Source: Microbacterium sp. Root53 (GTDB lineage: Bacteria > Actinomycetota > Actinomycetes > Actinomycetales > Microbacteriaceae). From it: DNA of 64,000 nucleotides. A program made the position numbers and the translations under genes. The stretch spans positions 158,873 through 222,872 of the forward strand of contig NZ_LMFR01000024.1 of NCBI RefSeq assembly GCF_001426925.1. Reading direction: 5' to 3'. The notes beneath the pieces are model-generated. The model worked only from the letters and a program-made list of their open reading frames with translations, searched no databases and was not told the DNA's origin. Shown here piece by piece: positions 55,011-63,707 of the stretch (its first letter is position 1; each line of letters opens with the position of its first letter).

Positions 55011-55880
55011 TCAGTCGATGACGCGGCAGTGGGTGGTCAGCTCGCCGATGCCGTCGATGCCCACGGTGACCGTCGAGCGGTCGCGCATCAGCACCTGCGG
55101 CGTGCGCGAGTAGCCCGATCCGCCCGGGCTCCCCGTGGAGATCAGCGTCCCCGGCAGCAGCGTGATGCCGTGCGACAGGTGCGCGATGAGCTTCGCGACC
55201 GAGCGCACCATGGTCCCGGTCGAGGCGTCCTGCATCGTGTGGCCGTCGAGCACGGTCCAGATGTGCAGGTCCTGCGGGTCGGGGACCTCGTCGGCCGTCA
55301 CGACGTACGGGCCGACCGGCGTGAACCCGTCGAACGACTTGGCGCGGCACCACTGCGACTCCGAGTACTGCACGTTGCGGGCGGTGATGTCGTTGACCAC
55401 GGTGTAGCCGAACACGTAGTCCAGCGCGTCCGCCTCGGCGACGTCGCGCGCCGGGCGTCCGATGATGACCCCCAGCTCGGCCTCGTAGTCGACCGCCTCG
55501 CTGAGCGAGCGCGACCAGGTGGTGGTGCCCTCGTGTGGCGCCAGCGAGTTGGGCCACAGCGTGAAGACCGTCGGGGTGTCGTCGGTCTTCAGGTTGAGCT
55601 CGCCGGCGTGCGCCGAGTAGTTGAGTCCGACCGCCATGATGGACGGCGGCGTCAGCACCGCCGGGGCGAACGCCGCGTCGTCCATGCTGATCCGATCGCC
55701 CGCGCCCGAGGCGGCCGCGTCGCGCACCGCGGCGAGCAGGTCGTCCCCGCCCGCGATGAGCTGCTCGAGCGTGCGGGGACCGTCGGGAAGGAGCGACGGC
55801 ACGGGCACCGCACCGTCGCCGTCGACGAGCACGAGGGTGGGGGCGTCGCCCCCGGGGAGCACGACGTGGGCGAAACGCAT
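55011..55880 (-). CDS. Fumarylacetoacetate hydrolase family protein
   Basis: 289-residue FAH-fold enzyme: N-terminal about 60 residues, then VGLNYSAHAGE, EAELGVIIGRPARDV, YVFGYTVVNDITARNVQ, the metal-binding loop SFDGFTPVGPYVV and ISTGSPGGSGYS. Members open or hydrolyse keto-acid intermediates of aromatic catabolism; the exact substrate is unknown. ATG 55880 has TAGCCT (55892-55887) 7 nt upstream. It is divergent from the prsW gene. Confidence 0.9.
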   Translation of the reverse strand: MRFAHVVLPGGDAPTLVLVDGDGAVPVPSLLPDGPRTLEQLIAGGDDLLAAVRDAAASGAGDRISMDDAAFAPAVLTPPSIMAVGLNYSAHAGELNLKTDDTPTVFTLWPNSLAPHEGTTTWSRSLSEAVDYEAELGVIIGRPARDVAEADALDYVFGYTVVNDITARNVQYSESQWCRAKSFDGFTPVGPYVVTADEVPDPQDLHIWTVLDGHTMQDASTGTMVRSVAKLIAHLSHGITLLPGTLISTGSPGGSGYSRTPQVLMRDRSTVTVGIDGIGELTTHCRVID

Positions 55881-56014
55881 GCCTCCAGGCTAGCCGTGAT
55901 CGGCGGGCGCTCCCCTCGGAGCGGCCCGCGCGCGGCCCCTATGATGACCGTGACACGCGACGGGCCACGCAGCCGGCGCGCGGACGGCCGAACCACGGAG
56001 CACGAGGATCGCAC

Positions 56015-57226
56015 ATGACGTACGGCACGGGTCTGACCCCGCCCCATCCGCAGCCCTTCCCGACCGCGATGGCTCAGCCGGACCGGGCGCCCGGCGCGGC
56101 GATCGCACCCGCGCCCGTGACCGCGGCGCTTCCGGTCGCGAGCCCCCGCGGCCGCCGGGCCTGGATCTGGCTCTGGCCCGTGCTCGCGCTCCTCCTGCTC
56201 GCGCTTGTCGCGTACTTCGTGTCGTTCCTCGGCGCCGCCGCATCGACCGTCGGCCTGCTGGCGGCGCTCATCCCGTTCGCGGTCGTGATCATGACCGTGA
56301 TGCTGATCGACCGATGGGAGCCCGAGCCGCGCGGCCTCGTGTTCTTCGCCCTCGCGTGGGGCGCGACCGCGTCGATCGCGTTCACGCTGATCTTCGACCT
56401 GGCCCTGACGATCGCGGTGCCGCAGCTGTCGGAGAGCGACTTCTTCGGCGCGGTCATCCAGGCACCCGTGGTCGAGGAGTTCTTCAAGGGCCTCGGCCTG
56501 CTGCTGGTGTTCTGGATGGGCCGGCGCGCGTTCGACGGACCGGTCGACGGCGTGGTCTACGGCGCGCTGATCGGCGCGGGGTTCGCCTTCACGGAGAACA
56601 TCCAGTACTTCGCGATCTCCCTCATCGAGGGCGGCGCGCTGACGCTCGGCTTCACGTTCTTCATGCGCGCGATCCTGTCGCCGTTCGCGCACGCGATGTT
56701 CACCGCGTGCACGGGCTTCGCGCTGGGTCTCGCGGCCCGGCGCGGCATGAAGACCCCGTCGGCCCTCGTCTTCTGGATCGTGGGGATGATCGCGGGGATC
56801 CTGCTGCACGCGCTCTGGAACGGCGCGACGTTCGTGGTCGGAGGCGGCCTGGACACCTTCCTCGGCTACTATTTCGTGCTGCAGGTGCCGATCTTCGCGC
56901 TGTTCGTGTGGGGCGTCGTGATGCTGCGGCGCGAGGAGGCGCGGCTCACGCGCGCGCGCCTGGGCGACTACGCCGCGGCGGGATGGTTCACCCCGCAGGA
57001 GGTCGACATGCTCGCCACGCCGCAGGGGCGGCGCACGGGCAGGGCGTGGGCGGCGTCGCTCCCCGGCGGGCGCAGCCGCCTCATGACCGCCTTCATCCGC
57101 GATGCCGCCGCGCTCGCCGCGGCGCGGCAGCGCGCGATCTCGGGGCGCGACCCCCAGGCGGCCCACGACGAGCACGTGCTGCTCGCGCGGATCACCGCCA
57201 CGCGTCAGGCGCTCCTCTCGCGCTGA
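56015..57226 (+). CDS. PrsW family intramembrane metalloprotease
   Basis: 403-residue membrane protease of the PrsW family (about eight helices) that cleaves membrane proteins such as anti-sigma factors. The catalytic motif APVVEEFFKGLG at about 155, FAFTENIQY, HAMFTACTGF and LLHALWNG are visible. The N-terminal 50 residues are a proline/alanine tail. TATGAT at 55940-55945 is the likely -10, and CGAGGA precedes ATG 56015. A hairpin (57293-57340) follows between it and the LuxR gene. Confidence 0.92.
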   Translation: MTYGTGLTPPHPQPFPTAMAQPDRAPGAAIAPAPVTAALPVASPRGRRAWIWLWPVLALLLLALVAYFVSFLGAAASTVGLLAALIPFAVVIMTVMLIDRWEPEPRGLVFFALAWGATASIAFTLIFDLALTIAVPQLSESDFFGAVIQAPVVEEFFKGLGLLLVFWMGRRAFDGPVDGVVYGALIGAGFAFTENIQYFAISLIEGGALTLGFTFFMRAILSPFAHAMFTACTGFALGLAARRGMKTPSALVFWIVGMIAGILLHALWNGATFVVGGGLDTFLGYYFVLQVPIFALFVWGVVMLRREEARLTRARLGDYAAAGWFTPQEVDMLATPQGRRTGRAWAASLPGGRSRLMTAFIRDAAALAAARQRAISGRDPQAAHDEHVLLARITATRQALLSR

Positions 57227-57292
57227 CCGCGGAAGAGCTCGCCCGGGGTCTTGACACGTCCCGCGGGCGGGAGCATCCTGTTCTCAGATCAA

Positions 57293-57340
57293 CTCAGCGC
57301 CCGGAAGACTCGCAGGCATCGCCGCGGCCCGGGCGCTGAG
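57293..57340. terminator. Hairpin between prsW and the LuxR gene (convergent)
   Basis: 11-bp perfect inverted repeat (57293-57303 with 57330-57340) and a 26-nt loop in the gap between converging genes, so it could act on both. Confidence 0.6.
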
Positions 57341-57374
57341 GACTTTCCGGGCTCCGATCCGCCGCACCGGTGGA

Positions 57375-58979
57375 TCAGAGCAGCCCGCGGCGGGACGCCT
57401 CCTCGATCGCGGCCCCGCGATCGGAGACCCCCAGTCGGCGGTAGGCCGCCTGGAGATGCGTCTTGACCGTGTTGGGGCTCAGCGCGAGCGCGGCGGCGAC
57501 CTCGCCGATCTGGTCGTGCTCGGCCGAGGCGCGCAGGACCGCCAGCTGCTGCGGCGAGAGCCGTCCGACGACGTCCGAGGTCGCTGGGGGCAGCAGCACG
57601 CGCGACGTGATCAGATCCGCCAGAGACGGGATCCCGGCCGTCGCTGCCAGCGCGCTGAGGTCGGCGCGGGACACCACCGCGAGCGAGGCCCGCAGCCCGT
57701 GCGTCGCCGCGGTGTCGACCGCGAGCCGGAAGGACGCGGACGCCGACGCGTCCTGCCCCTGCCGCAGCATGGCGGCGGCGCGCACCACGAGCGACTCGAC
57801 GCGGATGCGGGGGGACGGGCTGGACGTCTCGTGGGCGATCTCGCGCAGGGCGCCGGGGATGTCTCCGAGACCGAGGCGCGAGGCGGCCTTGCGCGCCCGC
57901 ACCAGTCCGATCGCCGGCCTCGGCAGGTCGGGGCACTGGGCCAGCGCCAGCAGCGCCGCCTCGTGCATGCCCTGGTACGCCAGGAGCGTTCCGCGCGCGA
58001 TCGCGAGCGCGCACGCGTTCAGCCCGCCCGCGGTGCGCGGGGCGGGCTGGCTCTCGACCGCGACCTCCAGGCGGCTCATCATGTCCACGGGGTCGGACTC
58101 GCCGCCGCGCGTGCCGAAGACGGCCCGGACCGCGGCCGCCATGACCGTGAGCTCCTCGAAGTCGTGGGCCGGATCGCTCACGAGCCCGACGGCGCTGTCG
58201 AAGTCGAGCCGGTCGCTCGCGCGATAGGCGGCTCCGAGCGCCGCCCCCGCCCGCACCCGCTGGACATCGGGGTGCCGGGCACGCAGCTCGGCCGACCGCG
58301 CGATCCAGCGGTCCGCCGCGGCGCCCGTGCCGTTCATCGCATGCAGCCAGGACAGCTCGCCCGCGGACTCGAGGGCCGCGCGCACGTTGCCCGTGCTCTC
58401 GGAGACCGCGTGCGCCTCGGTGAGCACCTGGACCGCGCGGGCGATCAGGCCGGCGGCCGCCAGGGTCATGCCCCACTGCGTGGCGAGCGTGCCGATGCGC
58501 GGCTGCGCGTCCGCGCGATCCTCCGGCGGCAGCCCCTGCCAGGCCTCGAACGCGTTCTCGGCGACTTCGGCCGCCTCCTCGTAGCGCCCGCGCGTGCGCA
58601 GCCCCGCCGTCCGGGCGGTCAGCAGATCCAGCCGGTCGGAGGGCGGCATGTGCTCGGGCGCGCGGATCTCGGTGTCGGGGAACATGGGAGGCTTCGACGG
58701 GTAGGTGAGCAGGTGGGTCACGTACTGGCGCATGCCCATCCACCGCGGCCGCCTGCGGAGCTCGGCGGGAGGCAGTGCGTCGGCGACGGCGCGCACCACC
58801 GCCGGCCGATGGCTGATCAGGAGGGGGAAGTGACATTCGACCAGGCGGATGGCCTCGGGCCAGCGGCTGTCCGCCAGCGCGGCGAACACGGCCGAGGTGA
58901 CGTCGTCGACGGGAGCGTCGGACCTGCCGCGGGTCTGGGGGGCGCGGAGCGAGGGCGGCCGCGCGCCGTCGAGCATCAT
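57375..58979 (-). CDS. LuxR family regulator, second of a tandem pair
   Basis: 534-residue regulator with a C-terminal LuxR helix-turn-helix (LSPQQLAVLRASAEHD, SPNTVKTHLQAAYRRLG at about 470-530) and a long N-terminal TPR-like region. No Walker A or B motif is seen, unlike MalT/LAL regulators. ATG 58979 overlaps the stop of the upstream gene by one base (TGATG), so both are translated from one mRNA. It is a paralogue of the next gene. Target genes unknown. Confidence 0.88.
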   Translation of the reverse strand: MMLDGARPPSLRAPQTRGRSDAPVDDVTSAVFAALADSRWPEAIRLVECHFPLLISHRPAVVRAVADALPPAELRRRPRWMGMRQYVTHLLTYPSKPPMFPDTEIRAPEHMPPSDRLDLLTARTAGLRTRGRYEEAAEVAENAFEAWQGLPPEDRADAQPRIGTLATQWGMTLAAAGLIARAVQVLTEAHAVSESTGNVRAALESAGELSWLHAMNGTGAAADRWIARSAELRARHPDVQRVRAGAALGAAYRASDRLDFDSAVGLVSDPAHDFEELTVMAAAVRAVFGTRGGESDPVDMMSRLEVAVESQPAPRTAGGLNACALAIARGTLLAYQGMHEAALLALAQCPDLPRPAIGLVRARKAASRLGLGDIPGALREIAHETSSPSPRIRVESLVVRAAAMLRQGQDASASASFRLAVDTAATHGLRASLAVVSRADLSALAATAGIPSLADLITSRVLLPPATSDVVGRLSPQQLAVLRASAEHDQIGEVAAALALSPNTVKTHLQAAYRRLGVSDRGAAIEEASRRGLL

Positions 58980-60529
58980 CAGAGCAGTCCGTGCTCGGCG
59001 GCCGCGAGGGCCAGCTGCTGCCGATCGGAGACGCCCAGCTTCGCGTACAGCCGCCGGGTGAGGGTCTTGACCGTGTTGGGGCTGACGCCGATGGCGGCGG
59101 CCGTCTCGCCGGTCGACCGGCCCGCGGCCAGCAGACGCAGGGCCGCGAGCTCGCTCGGCGTCGCGCGCGGCGGCGGCGTCCGCTGCGCCGGAGGGCGGCG
59201 CGTGCCGGCCGTTCCGACCGCGAGCATGCTCGGGCTCCGCGGCGGGGCGAAGGCCGCGAGGGCTTCGAAGTCCCGCAGGGGCAGGTGCGTCAGGCCCGAG
59301 GGCAGCCCGTGGGTGTCGGCCAGGGTCACGGCGCGGCGGAACGACGCCTCCGTCGCCGGATCGCGGCGGCGCAGGTGCACCGCCGCTATGACAGCCCAGG
59401 CCTCGACCACCGCGCGCGGGCGCCCCAGGTCGTGCAGGGCCGCCTGCGCGTCGTGCAGTGCGCGGTCCAGGTCGCCCTGGACGAGGTGCACCGCGGCGCG
59501 GATCGTGCGGATCGACGGCAGCACGGGCGAGGGGAGGTCCTCGAGCAGGGTCCGCGCGGTCTCGCCCCGCCCCAGATGCAGGAGGAGGGCGGCGCGCGCG
59601 GCCGTGAGCGGGCTGAGCTGCGACGGCGCGTCGCCGAACAGCGCGTCGTCCAGCTGCTCGAGGTCCGCGAGGGCCCGGGGCAGGTCGGACGCGGGGTCCT
59701 TGGATGCGAGCAGCGCCCTCGCCCAGGCGAGCTCGACCGTGTGCTCGCCCGGGGCGTCCGCCGCCCGCGCGAGGGCGCTGCGGGCCTCGTCGTACTCGAG
59801 GCGATCGAACGCGGCCGCGGTCTCCGCGAGCGCCAGGGACGCGGGCTCAGGAGTCCGTCTGACCGCCGTCGGGAGCAGGGCGTGCGCGTTCGCGATCCAC
59901 TGGTCGCGCACGAGCACCCGGCCCTCGGTCGCGTGCAGCCACGCGAGCTCTCCCGCCGCCAGGAGGGCGAGGCGGGTGTCGCCGCGGGCCCTGGCCGCGG
60001 AGTAGGCGCGGGCGAGGTCCTCGAACCCCGTGGTCGCGTCTCCGGCGAGCACCTCCGTGAGCCCCCAGGCGAACAGCACGTGGGGCAGATCGCCCTCGAG
60101 CGCGGCGCGATGCTCGTGGGGGAGCCGCTCGAAGTCCTCCCTCGCGCGCCGGGCGAGCGCGAGCGCCCCGAGGAGATCTCCGGACACCCGCGCGACGCGC
60201 GCCTCGCTGGTGAGACGCAGCACCGCCGCGACCGCGTCGGCGCGCGACGTCGCGGTGAGGGAGGCGCCGGCCACCGGCGCCGCCTGGAGATACGCCCGGA
60301 TGCGCCGCCAGCGCGGATCCGCGTCGAGCCGCTCGCTCGGCACGATGTCGACGAGGGCGCGGATGGCGGGCAGGCCGCTCGTCAGCAGCTGCTTCCAGTC
60401 GCGCTCGGCGATCCGCAGGGCGTCGTCCCATGCCTGGGCTCCCAGTGCACGATAGATCTGCGCGGCGGGGGTGGGCTTCGGGTAGTGCCCGGGGACCGAG
60501 ATCTCGGTGATTCCCCTCACGAGCGTCAT
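58979..60529 (-). CDS. LuxR family regulator, first of a tandem pair
   Basis: About 516 residues with the same plan as its partner: TPR-like N-terminal region (WDDALRIAERDWKQLLTSG, DPRWRRIRAYL mirrors the other gene) and the C-terminal HTH (LRLLAAGRSTGETAAAIGVSPNTVKTLTRRLYAKLGVSDRQ). No ATPase motifs. The start is uncertain: ATG 60529 (MTLVRG) follows GGGCGGGAG, ATG 60550 is an alternative, and CATAAT at 60533-60528 could give a leaderless GTG at 60520. Four CCGGGTGA-like boxes lie just upstream and may be its operator. Confidence 0.85.
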   Translation of the reverse strand: MTLVRGITEISVPGHYPKPTPAAQIYRALGAQAWDDALRIAERDWKQLLTSGLPAIRALVDIVPSERLDADPRWRRIRAYLQAAPVAGASLTATSRADAVAAVLRLTSEARVARVSGDLLGALALARRAREDFERLPHEHRAALEGDLPHVLFAWGLTEVLAGDATTGFEDLARAYSAARARGDTRLALLAAGELAWLHATEGRVLVRDQWIANAHALLPTAVRRTPEPASLALAETAAAFDRLEYDEARSALARAADAPGEHTVELAWARALLASKDPASDLPRALADLEQLDDALFGDAPSQLSPLTAARAALLLHLGRGETARTLLEDLPSPVLPSIRTIRAAVHLVQGDLDRALHDAQAALHDLGRPRAVVEAWAVIAAVHLRRRDPATEASFRRAVTLADTHGLPSGLTHLPLRDFEALAAFAPPRSPSMLAVGTAGTRRPPAQRTPPPRATPSELAALRLLAAGRSTGETAAAIGVSPNTVKTLTRRLYAKLGVSDRQQLALAAAEHGLL

Positions 60530-60584
60530 TATGCTCCCGCCCTGCGACATCGCCCTAGTGGTGTTTCACTCGCTGACCCACTGG

Positions 60585-60661
60585 CCGGGTGACAGGCCGG
60601 GTGAACCCCCGTTGTTCCGCGGAATCACGCGGATCCGGGCACCGGGTGACACCCGGGGTGA
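60585..60661. promoter_or_regulatory. Cluster of CCGGGTGA boxes upstream of the LuxR pair
   Basis: Copies at 60585-60592, 60597-60604 and 60642-60649, and a variant CCGGGGTGA at 60653-60661; the first two are 12 bp apart. They lie 56-132 bp upstream of the LuxR start, suited to autoregulation. Confidence 0.45.
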
Positions 60662-60823
60662 AATTGCCCCGGACCGCCTCCGGCCGGGTACGTGGCGCGC
60701 GGATCGTTTGCGTGTGACGTCCGCGGCTCCCGGGCGGATCGCCGCCGACCCGAGGCGGCATCCGGCAGGCAGCACCCTCGTGCGGACGCGCGATCGGGGC
60801 GTGTGCCCGGGTAGGAGCAGCAG

Positions 60824-60907
60824 ATGTCCAGGTATGGCAATTCGGATCGGCACGGCGCCCACGCCGGCGCCCCGGGCGGGGTCCGCCGTCGCGGGGCGGT
60901 GCGCTGA
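60824..60907 (+). CDS. Possible 27-residue small protein
   Basis: ATG 60824 follows a good GGTAGGAG ribosome site and codes 27 residues (MSRYGNSDRHGAHAGAPGG then an Arg-rich end) to TGA 60905-60907. A CCGCCCGATCGGGCGG palindrome (60911-60926) begins 3 bp later. There is no homology that I recognise, and it may be chance. Confidence 0.25.
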   Translation: MSRYGNSDRHGAHAGAPGGVRRRGAVR

Positions 60908-60986
60908 ATGCCGCCCGATCGGGCGGTTCTGGCCGGGTGGCTGCTGCTGGCCGGCCCCAGGCGGCGCATCGTCGCATGAGACCCGT

Positions 60987-61028
60987 CGCGGGCCGGGCGC
61001 AGCATCCCCTCGAGGCGCCCGGCCCGCG
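60987..61028. terminator. Terminator-like hairpin in the 60530-61100 gap
   Basis: Perfect 14-bp stem (60987-61000 with 61015-61028) and a 14-nt loop. The 570-bp gap between the LuxR pair and the FKBP gene holds this, the boxes and the small reading frame above, and I see nothing else in it. The hairpin implies that something is transcribed upstream of it. Confidence 0.5.
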
Positions 61029-61099
61029 GCGTGCGCTGTCGGCGTAATCCGGCGACCGCGGGCCCCATCGCCCGCGGCGTTCATGGTTCGATGGATGCC

Positions 61100-61471
61100 A
61101 TGAGCGCAGATCGCACCAAGCCCGAGTTCGACGCCCCGCAGGGCCCCGCCCCGTCGGAGCTCGTCGTCCGCGACCTCATCGTCGGCGACGGCGCCGAGGC
61201 CAAGCCCGGCGACACCGTCACCGTGCACTACGCCGGCGTCGAGTACGAGACCGGCGAGGAGTTCGACTCGTCGTGGAACCGCGGCGAGAGCATCCAGTTC
61301 CCGCTGCGCGGCCTGATCCAGGGCTGGCAGGACGGCATCCCCGGCATGAAGATCGGCGGCCGCCGCGAGCTGGTCATCCCGCCGCACCTCGCCTACGGCC
61401 CGGCCGGCGCGGGTCACTTCCTGAGCGGCAAGACGCTCATCTTCATCATCGACCTGATCGACGTCGCCTGA
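61100..61471 (+). CDS. FKBP-type peptidyl-prolyl cis-trans isomerase (cytoplasmic)
   Basis: 123-residue single-domain FKBP: GDTVTVHYAGVEYETGEEFDSSW, FPLRGLIQGWQDGIPGMKIGGRREL, PPHLAYGPAGAGH and LIFIIDLIDV cover the fold. No signal peptide, unlike the lipoprotein at 2209. ATG 61100 was chosen because it gives the usual MSADRTKPEFDAP start of close homologues; ATG 61091 is in frame and adds three residues. A terminator hairpin follows at 61484. Confidence 0.93.
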   Translation: MSADRTKPEFDAPQGPAPSELVVRDLIVGDGAEAKPGDTVTVHYAGVEYETGEEFDSSWNRGESIQFPLRGLIQGWQDGIPGMKIGGRRELVIPPHLAYGPAGAGHFLSGKTLIFIIDLIDVA

Positions 61472-61483
61472 TCTCGATCCGCT

Positions 61484-61530
61484 GAGGCGCCCCTCCGGCG
61501 CCCCTCCGGCCGTGCGGTGAGGGGCGTCTC
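61484..61530 (+). terminator. Terminator after the FKBP gene
   Basis: 12-bp stem with one wobble (61484-61495 with 61519-61530). A GGCGCCCCTCC unit is repeated in tandem in the loop side (61487-61508). Confidence 0.65.
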
Positions 61531-61567
61531 GCCGTTTCCGGAGAATTCATCCGGCCGTCGTGGAATA

Positions 61568-61581
61568 TATGCGCGCGCATA
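61568..61581. promoter_or_regulatory. 14-bp perfect palindrome upstream of the yceI gene
   Basis: TATGCGCGCGCATA, a perfect palindrome, lies 2 bp before a TATTGT -10 (61584-61589). Such placement in front of a core promoter suggests a repressor operator. No regulator is adjacent. Confidence 0.5.
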
Positions 61582-61633
61582 GGTATTGTCTCCTGTACAC
61601 CGCCGATCACGGCACGACCTTCGAGGAGACCAC

Positions 61634-62185
61634 ATGACCATCGAGATCCCCGGCTACCGTCCCGGCACCTACGTCATCGACCCCGCGCACAGCGAGGTGG
61701 GCTTCAACGTCCGCCACATGATGATCTCCAAGGTGAAGGGCAGCTTCCACGTCATCGAGGGCACCATCGTCGCCCCCGAGAACCCGCTCGAGGCCAAGGT
61801 CTCGGCCAAGGCCGACGTCGCGTCGATCAACACCAAGGACGAGGGCCGCGACCAGCACCTCCGCTCGGCCGACTTCTTCGACGCCGAGAACCACCCCACC
61901 ATCACGTTCGAGTCGACCGGCGTGCGCGAGCAGAACGGCGAGTTCCTCGTCGACGGCGACCTCACCATCAAGGGCGTCACCAAGCCCGTCACCTTCACGG
62001 TCGAGTTCGGCGGCTTCGGCGCCGACCCGTGGGGCAACTACAAGGCCGGCGCCACGGGCACCGCGACCGTCAACCGCGAGGATTTCGGCCTCACCTGGAA
62101 CGCCGCGCTCGAGACCGGCGGCGTGCTGGTGGGCAAGGACGTCACCATCACGCTCGACCTGCAGGGTGCGCTCCAGCAGGACTGA
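61634..62185 (+). CDS. YceI family protein
   Basis: 183-residue YceI lipocalin-like protein that binds a polyisoprenoid or similar lipid. Landmarks: GTYVIDPAHSEVGFNVRHMM at the start, DQHLRSADFFDAENHPTITF and LTIKGVTKPVTFTVEF. No signal peptide, so it is probably cytoplasmic. ATG 61634 follows GAGGAGAC. The palindromic site just upstream of its -10 may control it. Confidence 0.93.
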   Translation: MTIEIPGYRPGTYVIDPAHSEVGFNVRHMMISKVKGSFHVIEGTIVAPENPLEAKVSAKADVASINTKDEGRDQHLRSADFFDAENHPTITFESTGVREQNGEFLVDGDLTIKGVTKPVTFTVEFGGFGADPWGNYKAGATGTATVNREDFGLTWNAALETGGVLVGKDVTITLDLQGALQQD

Positions 62186-62192
62186 CATCACG

Positions 62193-62228
62193 GACGAGGG
62201 GCGGGTGCCACGGCACCCGCCTCTCGTC
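62193..62228. terminator. Bidirectional terminator between yceI and the MFS gene
   Basis: About 17-bp stem with one wobble around 62193-62228 and a tiny loop, between converging genes. Confidence 0.7.
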
Positions 62229-62248
62229 GCGTCCGCGGATCACCCGGG

Positions 62249-63544
62249 TCAGGGCGTGGGCGCCTCGGCGTCGTAGGCGCGGAAGCGGGTCGCGAAGCGC
62301 AGGATGACCGCCACGATGACGATGATCGCCACGCCGCCGACGAGCGGCGGGAACCACAGCGCGATGCCGGCCAGCGTTCCGGTGTAGAGCGCGCCGATCC
62401 GCGGCCCGCCGGCGACGACCACCATGAAGATGCCCTGCAGGCGGCCGCGCACGGCATCCGGGACCGCGGCCTGCAGCATCGTCTGGCGGAAGATCGCGCT
62501 GATGTTGTCGGCCGCGCCGGTCAGGGCCAGGCACGCGCACGCCAGCAGGATCAGCGCGACGTCGGGATGCGTCTCGTCCACCGTCCTCCCGCCGAGCTCG
62601 GCCACGAGAAGCACCAGCCCGAACAGCCCCGTCGCCAGGCCGAACGCCTGGATCGCGCGCGCGATCCCGACGCCCTGCCGGCGCACGGATCCGACCCGGC
62701 CCGAGAACAGGCTCGACACGAGCACGCCGACCGCGATCGACGCCATCAGCAGGCCCGACGTGACCTCGCCGCCGCCGAGCAGGACCACGCCCAGCGCGGG
62801 GAACAGGGCGATCGGCTGGCCGAACGTCATGGCGATCACATCCAGGACGAACTGCATCCGGATGTTCGGGGCTACCTTCAGGAACCCCAGGCCGTCGATG
62901 ATCGACCGCAGCCCCGGCCGGTCGGTCTGCCCCTCGGGCGGCAGGGGAGGCAGGGTCGCGATGCCGAGGAACAGAGACAGCGTCAGCACCGCGTCGATCG
63001 TGTAGGTGATGGGGTAGCCGAACGCCGCGACCAGCAGGCCTCCGAGCGCCGGCCCGGCCATCACCATGATCCCGGCGGTGATGCCCGTGAGCGCGGCGGC
63101 CGCCGGGATGAGGTGCGTGCCGACCAGCGCGGGCGTCATCGCGGCCTTCGTGGCCGATGCGACGGTGGTCGCGGCCGAGCTCGCGATCGACAGCGCGTAC
63201 AGCCACGCCTCGTTCACCAGGCCCGACCACGCGAGCACCGCGAGCAGCACCGTGGCGCTCCAGCCGATCGCCGCGGCGACCAGCGCCACGAGCCGGCGGT
63301 CGAAGTGATCGGCGAGCATGCCCCCGCAGAGCCCCGCCACGATCATCGGCACGAGACCCGCGACCGCGATCATCGACACCGCGAAGGTCGATCCCGTCAG
63401 GGCGAACATGTGCAGCATCACGGCCGTGATCGTGAGCTGGCCGCCCAGACCTCCCAGCAGCGTCCCCACCCACAGTCGCGCGAACGCGGGGCTCTGGGTC
63501 AGCGGACGCAGGTCGATGAGATGTCCGCCGCCGGTTCGAGCCAC
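62249..63544 (-). CDS. MFS transporter
   Basis: 431-residue major facilitator with twelve predicted helices, of the group of DHA3-like exporters (SPAFARLWVGTLLGGLGGQLTITAVM at the start, CGGMLADHFDRRL as the intracellular signature, RGRLQGIFMVV). Substrate unknown. GTG 63544 has TAATGT (63556-63551) 7 nt upstream. It faces yceI across a hairpin and is divergent from rpsO. Confidence 0.9.
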   Translation of the reverse strand: MARTGGGHLIDLRPLTQSPAFARLWVGTLLGGLGGQLTITAVMLHMFALTGSTFAVSMIAVAGLVPMIVAGLCGGMLADHFDRRLVALVAAAIGWSATVLLAVLAWSGLVNEAWLYALSIASSAATTVASATKAAMTPALVGTHLIPAAAALTGITAGIMVMAGPALGGLLVAAFGYPITYTIDAVLTLSLFLGIATLPPLPPEGQTDRPGLRSIIDGLGFLKVAPNIRMQFVLDVIAMTFGQPIALFPALGVVLLGGGEVTSGLLMASIAVGVLVSSLFSGRVGSVRRQGVGIARAIQAFGLATGLFGLVLLVAELGGRTVDETHPDVALILLACACLALTGAADNISAIFRQTMLQAAVPDAVRGRLQGIFMVVVAGGPRIGALYTGTLAGIALWFPPLVGGVAIIVIVAVILRFATRFRAYDAEAPTP

Positions 63545-63610
63545 GAGAAGACATTAGTCCGTGCGCGAACGGCCGGGCGCCGTGCGGTCGCCGAGGTCGC
63601 CGGACGCTGG

Positions 63611-63616
63611 TAGACT
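63611..63616 (+). promoter_or_regulatory. -10 box TAGACT of rpsO
   Basis: TAGACT, 92 bp before rpsO, predicts a leader of about 85 nt. S15 leaders often bind the S15 protein itself for autoregulation, but no specific structure is identified here. Confidence 0.5.
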
Positions 63617-63707
63617 CACGTGGTTGCCGTTCGATCGGCCGCGGATAAAGAGAGCTCGCGCATCAGGCGTCGGGCGCCGCGCAACGAAGAGGAAGGGGAT
63701 CGGTTCT

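Noticed and set aside
57251..57279. TTGACA followed by CATCCT at 17 bp
   Set aside because: Good sigma-70 look, but it reads into the converging regulator with no gene in that direction.
60507..61103. A protein of about 198 residues across the LuxR-FKBP gap
   Set aside because: It overlaps the LuxR start and the boxes, is low complexity, and has no ribosome site.
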